The translations under genes were made by a program, and so were the position numbers. Under the pieces are notes generated by a model. That model was not told where the DNA came from. It worked only from the letters and a program-made list of their open reading frames with translations, and did not search any database. This document shows positions 1-12,309 of a stretch of DNA of 64,000 nucleotides, piece after piece. The stretch comes from Spinellus fusiger. Taxonomy: Eukaryota > Mucoromycota > Mucoromycetes > Mucorales > Phycomycetaceae. The stretch's first letter is position 1. Each line of letters starts with the position of its first letter. Location: contig JALLLS010000084.1 in NCBI GenBank assembly GCA_025094145.1, forward strand, positions 1 through 64,000, read 5' to 3'.

Positions 1-3000
1 CTTCTCTCCCTGTATTAGAAAAAGGATATTTTCTGATCTCGTCTCTGTTGACAAGTGAGAAGTTTGCGGCAATTTGATAAATGTAAGAGAAGTTTTCTGA
101 TACCACAGCAACAAATATTGCTTGGAAGATGTACATGGAGATAATATTGAATGTCAGAAACAAGCAATAGGCCCAGAGAGTAGATCCACAATCAGAATCC
201 AGATAATTGATGGCCTCTATACAGTTAGGACTTTCCACAGCAAAGTTATGCATCACTGTATTCCAGCCTTCTCTATAATTGCATATTAGGTGAGTTTAAG
301 CGTATGGTCACTTGAATAGAATGAGCTCTATCTTTACCCAGTGGAGTAGCGAACAAGAGATGTCATGGTGTTTGCATAGGACCGAAAATTAATATGCTCT
401 GTCGTTGCCTGATTTCCATATTTCGTCAATCCAAATATCTCCATGAACATAATCGCATAGGTTGTCATTACAACAAACCACACGGCGAATACATTGATAA
501 TTTGATAGGCGGATGCTCTTTCAAATCATTCATAAATAAACGTGAGAAATCTTTTAACAGCCACTATAGTTTAAGAGAACTTACGCCATGGTAGTAAATA
601 GCTGATTTAATCCATCATTTCTCTGAACAAGTTTGAAGCAAAGTGCCGTCATGAATAACTTTTGAGCCTCGACATTTACTTGGTATTCACTTGATGCCAT
701 TGCTGCAATGATGGTGATAGCACTGCCTATGACTACAAGAAGATCGTATATGTTCCATAAGTTGGATCGATAAGAATTCCACCCAAGACCAAACAGCTTG
801 ATAAATATCTCAATCCAATAGGCAAGAATAAACAGCAGATACACGTAGCCTGTGTTTATGTGTTTGTTAGAAAGCTAAACACATACCTATAGGTGTTGAT
901 CATTCGTGTAATATTTACCTTTTGCTTGAGAGAGTCCTATAATACTTTCTTCATATTCTGAATCAGTACAGAGAAAAAGGATGTTCAGGCAGATAACACC
1001 TGTCATAATCTTGTAGAATCTTCCTCGTTTTTCAATAGCCCAATCAAAACATTTCTTGCGAAAAGAGCCTGTTGGCACTGTTTTCGGACGTTTGGCAGGT
1101 TTCATTTGGCTTAGCAGCTTTTTTAAGTCTAACCATCGCTGTTGATCTGAAGTCAGGTAAAGTGTACCATTCCTTTTGCCAAAGTTCTCAAGCACAACAC
1201 CAAGAAACAAAGATATAACAAACACGGAGCCTGCCAAGTTATAAACCATAAAGAAAATGCCCCACAATTGACTAGAGTCTTGCTCGGGATTTTGATCCTT
1301 GCCCTGGATACTCATACTAGAGGTCATAACATCAATCCAACCCTCACCACTTGCTATTTCGAAAAGAATCAAAAGGCCTTGTCCAAAGGAATCAAAGCTA
1401 TACACATAGGGGTTGCTCCAGACACGCGGTTGATAGATTGAAGTGTCATCTGACATGGGCTCTGCTGCACTAAGCATGCCTTCATAGATACAAGAGTACT
1501 TATCTGTGATAGTGTCTCCACTATCGTTGCAGTTATACAAGAGTCCCTGGAATATATTTTGTCCATACAGCACAAAAGGGATAATAAGAGACAAACCAAG
1601 AAACATAGCATCGATAATTTGTGGAAGTCCAGTGACGAGAATAGCTGTAAATGTTTCTTTTGCCGATTCCAATAAATTGATCAGTCGAAGTGCTCTCAAG
1701 GCCTTGAATGCTCTAAAGACTCTTTCCAAACCAGTAGAGGCTGCAAAGTTTCCAAAGTTATACATATAAAGAGTAATGAGTACGAAAAGATCCAGGACGT
1801 TCCAACCGTTAAGAAGATAGGCGTTTGGCGTCATAAGAAGCCCATCTGCAATCACTTTGATTATAAACTCAATGGTAAATATCACCATGAAAGTTATATC
1901 AATGTATTTCAGAATGATTAGTTTCTCTGGGTTGTCTCGATTTTTAATAGCATAAACAGGTGAGTTGTATATTGTCAGCACAACATTTGTGATGATGCAA
2001 GATATAATGAACACAGAGAATATAAAGCTGTACCAAGAAGGTGACTTTCCAAAAGTACGCTCACCACGACTCGAAGGAACAAGTGATTGACAGGCTTTTC
2101 GAATAAGATTTCTCGAAGAAAAGAGATAAAATGCCTTGTCATAAGTTGGGTGAGCAGTGATGAAATCTTGTTTAACAGCTCTTCTTTCTTCGGTAATATT
2201 TCCTATTTCTTCAAGCACACGAGAGTTGGATGTTTCTTTTGCTGAAGTGTCGAATAGATATCGCATAGACTGTGGACCACCATTATCCGCCTGCTTATTA
2301 TGGTCGTAGAAAGTAGTGAATTGTTCGAAATTGAATACATCCAAATTTAAGCTCTTGCGTGAGGTGTTGGCTAGGAGATGGGATTTGTCGGTTTTAGTTT
2401 TAAAAAGACTACTAAAGATATTTTGTATCCTCGGTACAAGACCATCTTCAACCGGTGGCCCTGTACGACTTGCTTTTTGTTTAAGCTTAAAATAAGAAAG
2501 GTTAGATTGAAACATCAGCAATAATAAAACTTACATTTTTATCATTAACATATATATTTTCCACCACCTCGTTCATGAAATCACGCACAGTATTCTTTTG
2601 AACAGGCAAGATTAAAGCGGCTGGCATGTTTTTTACTTGCACTTCTTTTGGCTGTGCTTTGAAGTAACGGTAAATATTCCAACGACTCACAATTGGATCA
2701 TCAGTAACAAATTCCACTTCCGTTTTTTCTACGTAGTATTGAATCTGACGCTTCTTCTTTTCTTCTTCGGCAGTTTCAAAGTTCTCCATAAGAACAGCAA
2801 TAAACATATTGACAAGCACGACTGAAATAAAATAAAATAAAATATACATTTGGTAAATTCTCTTTATATCAAATTTATAACATCTACTTACAATTTGAAA
2901 ATGCAAACCAAAGCACTAAGAAAATGGCATAAATTGCACTATTGCTTGAAGTTGCACCTGCCTCCATATTTGTGTAAAGAACTGTCGTCCAGTCTTCACC

Positions 3001-6000
3001 AGAAAATAACTATCATACAATAGTTTATAATCACATAAAAACACAACAAAGTGCGATATTTCCTTACCTGATAGAGTCCAGCAAATGAATTATAAATCGA
3101 GAAAAACCTCATTTCTTCTTCTGAATTGTTCATATTTCCTTCAAATAGTTGGAAGGCCTAAATAATAATTAGGATTAAAACAAAAATAAAGAGTGTCAAT
3201 CTCTTTTACTTACAACAATAGCGCATAGGAATGTGGCCAAGACAATAAAAAATACTAAATTAAGCAGACCATAAACGCTACCAAGAACACGCGACTAAAT
3301 TCAAGCCATGAAGTCAGTAACTGTAAAAATATCAAGACAATCCAGGCTTACCATTAATCTTCTTAGGCGTGGTATAACCATTACAATACGGTAGATTCGT
3401 AGGATTTGAAATCCTGTAAGCCATGCATAAGCAATCTTATTGTCATGAATAGGCGGAATCCATATGATGCAAGTAATGAAAGCAAGAAAGGTATCTGTCT
3501 TATTCATTCTGTCGCTAAAAAATACTCCAAGCTGACGTCTTTGGCTATAAAGACGTAATAATATCTCAACAAGAAAAGCCAGTGTGAATCCAAGCTCAGC
3601 ATGATCTATAAAGGAGTAAGTAAGAAACATATATATTCTATGAGTCTTCTCTTTGTAAAAGTGTATAGTCACCTAAAGCAGCTAATTGATCACTAGTCAT
3701 ATTGTTGTTTTTAGTGGCCATTACAATCATATCAATGGCAACAAGAAGCACCCAGAATGGACGCAGCATAGCAACCATTCCAGCAAGTGCTGATACTTTT
3801 GCCTTTGCTTTCCTGTTTGTGCTTTCTCCAAAAGACCACCCTTCATCTGCATCTGCCAAGAGTGGTACGGCTCTATTTAAAAGATGGAGAGGTTATACAT
3901 AGCACTATTATGATGTTTTTACTTACTTTGATGTAGTGAATGCAGAGTGTTTTGAGTCTTCTCGAACTTTGGCAAACATCTCATTGATAACAGCCACAAA
4001 GAGATTGATAAGCCAAAAGTTCATTACAATGACAAGGAAAATAAAATAGAGGCAGGCAAAGTAATATTCAGCATCCATCATATCATACATTCTGTCAGTC
4101 CATGATTGATCTAACATTCATCAGGTATATTAGATTCTGGTGTGTATTCATTAATGACTCTACCTCCGGCAATAATCATGACAATTAGCATAGAAGAAAA
4201 TATATTATCAAAGCTAATAGTATTTCCAAAAGGATTTGCGGTTTCCTGAATGTTAAAAAAATAAGCCAAGAAGCAAAAGATACTGATGAGTTATGTTGAT
4301 CCAAATACCTGACACACTAATCCGCTTGGGCATATAAATCCTTTTGACCAAGGTCCATCACGACCATCCAGTAATTTAAATGGCTTTTCTATATTGTCTT
4401 GGTAGTATCCGCCACAATATTGTTGAAGTATTTGAATATCGGTAGAGTTATCAGGATCTATAGTTTTCACCTTTTAGTTTGACTGTTACTAGCCATCTGT
4501 TCATTTGTTCTTACTTGTCCAAACACATCGACGCAGATAAGAGCCTTTAAAGGATTGGACACCGACAATTCTGTAAACAACGGTTGAGTATTCATGGCAT
4601 AAATTCAATAGAACAACTTACGCAAAAATAATGAAAAAGAAAAGTACAAAAAAAGCGACATTTCTTAGCAGTGGTGTGGCTTTCTTCAAACTCTGGAGAA
4701 TAACCTTATTGCCATTGGTGATATTCAATAGACGTAGTAGGATGAGTGTAGACAACATCTTAAACACAAGTATACGTCTACTATCTCCTATCACTTCTTG
4801 CTGTGAGAGCAGCAATGCAATGTCTATCCAATAAGCAACTACAGAGATAAAGTCGATGCGATTCCAACTATGGCGTAAGAAGGCAAGTGGTAGTATGTTG
4901 GCCCCATCGTTGGGAATGGGATTGATAACAAAACCATAAACAACAATACGCATCAACATGGCCATTCTATTTCATTTGTAGTCATTGTATATTAAATGAG
5001 CAACGAATCCATTAGTTAGTCCACTATCTGCTTACGTATAACAGCAGAATATAATAAGTAGAATAGGCTGGTACCAAGTGACACCCCACTGTGAAGGAGG
5101 CACAGGGTTGTGGTCTTCACCCCACCCTACAGCAAGGAGTACAGATCCATGTAGTGTAATCAACAGCATAATCAGGGTTTCTGTCCATCTGAGTGTGTGT
5201 TTAGTCCCCAGATAAACTTACTCAACCTCTATATTAACTTACTTCCAACAAATAATACTAGCCAACAGTTGGCGGAATCTGTTACTAGGAGAGAATAGTC
5301 CACAGCTATTGCCTGCTAATGAAATTTGTATGTCTGTAGAATCTCGTGATATATATGTAGAGCCATCAGAATCACTTTCCAGTGTCTCTTGTTGCCTCAA
5401 CTCCATCACAGGTCCTGTCTCTATTGGTGGAGCAGGGGTAGGAAGAAAGGGTTCTTCCGGGAAAATATCTGCCTCTTCTTTTGGTACTTGCTTTGGTATG
5501 TCTCGAGTATTTATGGTTAATGGTGGGAGTCTTGGTGTATCGTCGTGGTTTTGTACATTCACTACTCTTCTAGACATCTTGCGTATGACTGTAGCCACTC
5601 TAACAAGTGACTGTCGGTTGTGTGCTTTCGAAGTATACTCTGTTGGTTTTTGATAACTTTGAGATGGATTGCCAGAGGAAGGCTCAAAGGATTGATCTGA
5701 GGGTTGAGGTGAGTAGTCTCTACTTATTTCTGAAACGTTTGCCGTCAGTTTTGCAGTGTCTGAATAGTTGATATCTTCTGAAGCTTCATAGCTACTGATA
5801 TATGCCTGCTCAGATAGCAATGCCCTGACACTTGGAGGGTCTGAGAGTGAGGAGTGTCGATATCGGTTGTAAGTTGACTTGGATTCTCTTTCGCGGGTTG
5901 CATAAGGCTCTTTTGTGGTGTAAGAACTCTTGCTTTCTTCAAATGCTATTTTAAATTCTTTCTGATCCACAGGTTTCGTTTGAGTATAGGTTCGCTTTAG

Positions 6001-6192
6001 ATGAGTTTCTGGTGAGGTAGTCTTTGTTGAGAAAGATAGGAATGTCGGGGTGTCTTCAGGCACAGAAGGCAGGACCTCAGGCTGAAACAATTCATTTCCC
6101 CTAGATTCTATATCTCTGTAGGGGTTGTTGGACGATCTTATTGATCCATTCACAGAGCGTATTGCCTGCTTGCGATGGCCGGGAACAGACAT
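1..6192 (-). CDS. CCH1: Cch1-type voltage-gated calcium channel alpha subunit (partial, C-terminus off left edge)
   Basis: Pore-forming subunit of the fungal plasma-membrane high-affinity Ca2+ influx channel, which in known fungi acts with Mid1. The start at 6192 opens a ~300-residue Ser/Thr/Pro-rich cytosolic N-terminus (5239-6192). Four six-helix domains follow in order: domain I about 4965-3923, II about 3860-2500, III about 2085-1190, IV from about 844 to the edge. S4-like segments are visible, for example KALRALRLINLLES in domain III. Pore loops read SGEDW (domain II, ~2990), SGEGW (III, ~1340) and STGEGW (IV, split by an intron near 270-337). The coding frame crosses many short introns of 50-110 nt. 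A domain I pore junction (intron between about 4107 and 4165) gives AGDQSW, so the acidic residue of the other loops looks replaced there. NALCN-like channels are the only near alternative; the long N-terminus and fungal setting favour Cch1. Confidence 0.9.
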
Positions 6193-7201
6193 GAAGCTCT
6201 CAACAGCTTCTCCTATGATCCGGAGAGTGAATTATGATCGTCAATATTCAAGTCACGAGATACACTAACAAACAGTAAGTTATTAACCCAATGAAAGCTG
6301 TTTTACGGAGTAAAGTTTAAAAAAAAAGTACAATTTTGTGCAAGTTTCTAACTTTGGAGTAACTGTTTTTGTAAGTGTTTACATAGCTGGTCACTTAAGA
6401 TACAAGGATTTGAGAATATGCATTCACATCCCAGGTGTTTATAACCGAAATACATAGAAAATATAGTATCTTTATTTTGCAAAGAACATAGTAACAGTGT
6501 GTTTAGCGTGAAGATCGGAGAAAACAATGCAATGTAATTGGACTTGTTTTCTCCAACACCTTGAGGAATTTGCCAAAGTGATGATTGTTTAAAAACTCAG
6601 TCGAGTACTGAATACAGGGTTTTAACTTAAATTAAACAATCACAATAAATAGCACTTCAAGAAATAAATGAGACACTTTAATAAAATTGGTAAGTAAAAA
6701 CACGTTCATACCCAAAGAATTATTCTTTATCTTGGATGGGTTTAGAGATCGCTATAAAATAATATCTCTTTAGTTGCCACAAAAGACAAATGAAAAACAA
6801 CTGTAGAGAAGCAGAAAGACGGCCATGTCAAGCGTAGTAGCTATAGATAATTCAATCATAAGACACATAAATCCAATTTATGCCTTTATCATTATAAGGC
6901 TAAAAGAAAATAATAATGGTTTTTCCTATTACTGAGAACCCATATACAGGCCACTCGAATGGTAAATCAATAGACTCTTCTTATACTAGAGTATAGAGTT
7001 CTCCTCATACATAGGAGGATCAAAATGAATAGTGCTCTACGAAATGGAATGATTTTTTAACAGACACTTGTGATTGGTTTTTATACAGAAAGGAAAGAAA
7101 ATAATACTGAAAATGATACAGGATATCATATCAGATTGATCAGTATATTGTAATAAATACCTTAACATTAATAAGATTTAATAAATGCTTATCTTTGTTT
7201 C

Positions 7202-7315
7202 GAGATCTGCAACCATTATTATAACACTAAATTTACTTGTGCTTTCAGTGGTTTTTACAATGTCCTCGGTTGTCAAAGTTGTGGGATGTTGTGGAACTGT
7301 GATGTCCATGCTTGA
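7202..7315 (+). pseudogene. Fanzor (eukaryotic TnpB-like) C-terminal relic 1
   Basis: One frame of 37 codons starting at 7202 reads EICN-H-YYN, then VLGCQSCGMLWNCDVHA before a TGA at 7313. This is the layout of the Fanzor zinc finger plus RuvC-III block, whose consensus has C..C, then CxxCG, then WNRDVNA. The catalytic Asp of NRD is kept (NCD) but the Arg is lost, the second Cys of the first pair is Tyr, and a stop follows directly. A TTTCGAG acceptor-like sequence just upstream sits where relic 2 has an intron end, suggesting a shared ancestral intron. Nothing convincing remains of the N-terminal parts. The longest open frame here (7185-7550) is in a different, meaningless frame. Confidence 0.6.
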
Positions 7316-8639
7316 AAAAAAATTAAGATTCCAGATGAACTGCCAAAGAGTCACTACTATTCTTTTTAATTTTATCGAGACAATTCAAAGTTTATATGTT
7401 TATGTTCTGTTGCCATATCAAACACAGCTTTTCTTTGGAGAATTTAGATTTCTACAAGTAGACTGTCCCAACACTATATTTATTCTGAGACAAAATAAAA
7501 CACTCTTTTTGTCAACACATTCACAACTACCTCTTTTTAGAGTAAAATAATGTATCCTTAGTCATTCTATTTTTTATATGATTATATCTATATTTATATT
7601 CATATAAAAAGGCTTTTTATTTCTGACCTAATTTTCTAACTTCATATTTTTCTTTTATAAATATTCTGAAACTTCGATAAGGCAAATTATTTAAGTAAAA
7701 TGCATATAACTTCTACAAATGAGATTACATATGAATGTGTCCACGCATAGCTGTAGATACATTAGCCTTTTTAGATGCATTAAAAGTGTAAATGAGTGAG
7801 ATGAATAAATGAATAAACTATAGTAATTTTTTTTAAAAAAAAATTAATCACTTTATTTAATGAATACTCTATTATTCTATAGTGTAAGTTTAACTTGTCA
7901 ATTAACAGGCTGACCTGCCTAGCATGACTTAATATAGGGGAAAGAAATAAAGTATCAAAATGAACCTTCAGTAAAACTATATAAATCAATCAGATTCATA
8001 TTTTTCACAAACAGGATCAAAAACTTGATCTATACTTTGCTACAGAATATCACTTTTCAATCTATACTACTACTATTATAGTAACGAGAAAGCAGTGTAG
8101 TTTTCAGCTATGATTATAAATGTGTCTATGATACAATGATTAAGAAGTTAGAAGATTTTATGCTTTCTGTTTGAATTCCAATGCCCTTGAGAATAAATAA
8201 ATAAATGTACGTAGCATGGAGTTTAGCATTGTTTATTATTGTAACACCATCATATTAACCTTGACCTAAACAGTAGGCTATGTTGTTTATGATTTTCTAA
8301 ACATCTAAACCTCAATATATTTCTATCTATCAGATTTCTGTTTTACCATTTGCACATTGAGCATTAAAGTGACCTTGTAAGCAGACCTTTGTGAATTGAG
8401 GCCTATAAAAGATTACACGCTTTCAAATTTGGGATATTTTTTTCCTAGCTATTATACCTCATCTTTGTGCTAATATAGTCTTATAAGCATATGGTATATA
8501 TTCTGAAATTTCAATCATTATATAAAAAAAGGGTATTTAAAATAATAATAATAAATTATTAAATAACTAGCCATTATTATAGATGTCTGTCAAAATATAC
8601 CATGCTATTTCCATTCTATTAATGAGGGAGTTTGTATTT

Positions 8640-9365
8640 TTTGGGTATTGACTTCTTTATAGCATAATAACAGCTTTTCTCACTCTCTCTTATATACCTC
8701 CTTTTTTAACCAATCCCTAAAGATGTTCAATTGGATTCAAATACAACCTATAGGTGGGCTAGTAAGACAATACCTACATATCACTTTTTATCATCAACTA
8801 CCTCGACTGCTTTATGGTGTGAGTTTTATCATTAGCCTTTTGTAGAACTTATATTACTCTTAACATGATACAAAAAAGACTGTGAGGCTCAGGAAGATAT
8901 ATTTATTTTGAGACACTGCAGTTTTTGAACTTTATACAGTTTTTCACTATACATATCTTTTCAAGTCTAATGACTAGATGTTGGAACTGCAAATCTGTCT
9001 AACTAGTGGTAATTGATCAAATAAAAATAAAGTTATACTGCTCTGTATTTAGCTGCCATTACAGCCACAGACATTGATTACAGTCCTATATGAACGGAAG
9101 ACTAAACACTTTTTCTTATAAGCTCATTGAAGTCATATCATTAAGTGTATCTCAGCCACAAGTGTTTATTCATTGAGACTTCAGTAAGTTTGAAAATATG
9201 CACTATTTCATAAACTTTATTCGATGTAATTGTCTCTCTGTGCCTCAACTCTACTAAGGATACCTTGGTAGGTGATTTATTTTTGTCTATATGAGGTTTT
9301 TTGTCCCGGATAGCCGGCTTTCTTTTGCCCACACGTTTTTTTATATTAAATATATCAGTTTTCAC
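8640..9365 (-). pseudogene. Degraded Tc1/mariner-type transposase relic
   Basis: On the minus strand an N-terminal Lys/Arg-rich block (9141-9365, with KKPHIDKNKSPTKVSLVELR) lies upstream of a C-terminal block near 8700-8790. The latter reads YLNPIEHL in one frame and DWLKKEVYKRE in the next, the NPIEHLW...LKK signature around the last catalytic Glu of DDE Tc1/IS630 transposases. Between them are several stops and frame changes. Order and spacing (about 700 nt) fit one decayed transposase. No terminal inverted repeats were found, so the element limits are approximate. Confidence 0.55.
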
Positions 9366-10296
9366 ATGCCGTTTCCCTGTCTCTTGTCATCTACCACGAG
9401 AGCCATATGACAAGAGAAGTGCTCTTCTTGGGAGTTTTTGTTTGCTCTGATATTTCTTGATCCGTTTCTTTCATCTGCTGAGCGTGAAAATAGTATAAAG
9501 ACACAAAACTTACTATTAAATAAATATGAAACATAAATTTTTCATACAAGCAATAATAGCAATTATGAAAATACTGTCCAGCAAAGAAAAAATAGCATCC
9601 CAGATTCGAGATCTACTGAGACTAGTAAAAAAAACATATTAATTCAAATTAGAGTGATATCCCAGTAAATATATTTGAATTTATTATTATTCTCGTTATG
9701 TCTTTTCACTAATGTAGCTTTTGCTTGTGTTCATTTACGCCTTTGTCGGGACCCTTAAAAAGGCATAATATCACCAGTACTTGGACCTGTTATGCCATTA
9801 TTCGAGCCATTAATAGATAAAAAATAGCTATTTCTAACACCTTACACATAGTAAATATAGGTGACACCATTAATAGAGCGGTTGAAGGCTACCATTGCAT
9901 TTGAGTTGGGAGTAGACCCATAGAGTTTAGACAGCTTCATTGATAACATTAAGCGGAGATGCCAAGTCATCATTTATGCCTGTGGTGGATATGAAAATAC
10001 TAGTTGCCTATTTATAAAAAAGATATTGTTATTTTATAAAACATTCCTCCCTATGCCCAATGAAAATTAGATATATATATATTACATATTCATAAGGTTG
10101 TAGTAATATAAAGGTGATAATAGCAAGCTAAAAAAAACTCTGAGGCTGAAAACCTGCATTCTTTTACTAAACTCAGTGTAACAGTTTCTAAGTATTATTT
10201 AGCTATTTGTGTTTTTATGAAGAGGAAAATATGTGTAGTTTAAAAAAGTGTACAACCGTTGAAAAGCACCTGTAAATAGCCAAATAAAAATAAAAA

Positions 10297-10386
10297 TTGT
10301 TCCATAAGACGTTTGATCTCAGAAGCTTGGTGTCATACTTGTGCAGGGGCCATGCTAACATTTTTATCCCGGTCTAATTTATTATA
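10297..10386 (-). pseudogene. U6 snRNA pseudogene
   Basis: The minus strand carries the hallmark U6 core GTTAGCATGGCCCCTGCACA followed by AGTATGACAC and a 3' part ending TGGAACAATTTTT, matching the conserved U6 core, 3' stem and terminal U-run. The region upstream of the core aligns loosely (TATAATAAATTAGACC...) but the invariant ACAGAGA box is not preserved, and the capped 5' stem-loop is not recognisable. A diverged, probably retroposed or decayed copy is therefore more likely than a working snRNA gene. Confidence 0.65.
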
Positions 10387-12309
10387 ACAAAGGTGAGATG
10401 GTTCATCAGTGTTTAGAAAGGCAATATATTGCTTTTCTTATTGTTTATTCATATTTAGACGCTTTTATCTTTCATAATACTTATTTTTATTATTTTTATA
10501 TAAGAATATTCAACTCTCATATTTATATTTTTAGCTTTTTCATTTTTTTTTAAATAAAAATAAAATAAAAAACTGTTATTGAGCATAAAGTCAACAAAAC
10601 AACAAAGCATAGACCTATAAAAAGCATAGTGTGGTAGATCTTGTATAACATTCGGCTGGATAAGAGCCAGCTGATCTGCATTTACACAGCAGATGGATAT
10701 ACTTTCAAATGTAAAAAGTACTTAACCTATAGTAAGCAGCATGAGAATAATTTGGATAATAATATTTTTACCGTGCTGTAGTAGTCCTATAGTGAGTTTT
10801 CCTAACAGTTTATAGGGTTTCTATTTTTACTTTTATACAACCATTACTTGATCGAATTTGAGCCAACAGCTCAAGTTAATGAAGAAAAAAAAGACACTTT
10901 TCTTTGATTTATAAGTATTCTTATTACAAAATATACAGATTGAAAATATACAAAAGGCGAGAGAATCTTGAAGTTGAAACTTTTTTTTTACTTTTGGATT
11001 ACTATAGTCCAGTGTGATAGGAAATTAAATAATGTGTTTTATCTTAATTGTTTAAAGGCTAGTATCAATTGAATCCAACTTCCTATTGTACCTTTTTTTC
11101 CATTGATGTTAAAATTTCCAATTGAGCATACAGCCAGTACAAAGGATATATTTTTTAAAGAAAGCCAAAGAATTCTGTTTACAATTTCATTATGCAAAAC
11201 ATCAACCAAGTTAAAGCAGACTATTTAAAAAGAGTTGACAAGACATCAATTATCTCTATTAATCTATCACTAGGCTAATATTGATTGCTATACAAAAGAA
11301 GAACATCAAGCACTGATTATTTTTTTGTTAAGCATGAAGACGAACAATCATCTTTTTTAGGCACACTATATCAAGGCCTTAGCTCACGTGTAAAAGCATA
11401 ACTGCAACCTATATGCTTATAGGTGTAACAATAATTAAAAGATGATGCATTTAATCCAGAAAAATTATTATCTTTTTGTCTGTGACGGCGCCAGGATGAT
11501 TTTTTTAGTAAACATACAGGAGAAAATAGACAGCAAACGAAGAAGAAAAAGGTAACAAAAGAATAGATGACTCCATCTTGTTATAACGATATGTAGCCAA
11601 CATACTACTAGAAATCGTATACCTACGATCAATAGAGTAAAAATAATATGAATTCATGAATTTTTTTTTTTTTGCATTGATGAATGTGTGGAGGCTATAC
11701 AAGTAAATATTAGAGTTTTACAATAAAACTTTATTTATAACTAGTGTGCATATTTTATGCTTTCGTATACATTCAATATTACTGATATTTTATAATAGAC
11801 TGAACTAAATCAATGAAATATTGAAACTATTTCTGTAAGTGATAAAGTGCTGATAGTTGTAGTAAAGAGTGAAAGTAAAAAAGGTCAAAATATTTGTGGT
11901 ACCATTTGCCCTATCAACTTTTTTTTCACGTTGTACGCTTGCTACCATTGTATTGTGACTGGCTGGCAAATTGATTCACTGATCGATTGATTAAAAAGAT
12001 AACCTAATTAAGTAGGTAGTAGAACGGATATTCCATTGTTTGTTCTACGTACCACTTGTCTATCAGTTAATCCAGCTCTTTGGACAAAGCCACGATGAGC
12101 AAGGGACCCACCAAATACCACGGTTTCCATTGGTTTTCCCGTATTTTTTTTATTCTACATCTATCTCTTTTACCTATCTCTTTTCTTTCTTTTTAGAATA
12201 AAAATAAAAAGGAATATATCCACTCATACCCATACCCATACCCACCTGCATATCCAAGCCTGTGTTTATTATTTCTTCTTAAGATTATCACTGAAAGAAG
12301 AAAAACAAG

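Larger units (their letters stand above)
6193..12309. other. AT-rich gene desert with decayed mobile elements
   Basis: About 6.1 kb with no intact gene. Short frames here are interrupted or lack family resemblance. Three recognisable fossils are annotated separately: a Fanzor C-terminal fragment (7202-7315), a Tc1/mariner relic (about 8640-9365) and a U6 snRNA pseudogene (about 10297-10386). The last ~300 bases before 12310 carry a pyrimidine tract and CATACC repeats (about 12226-12243), which may be the promoter and 5' leader of the gene that follows. Confidence 0.7.

Noticed and set aside
7185..7550. 121-codon open frame as a gene
   Set aside because: The Fanzor similarity is in a different frame; this frame only overlaps the relic by chance.
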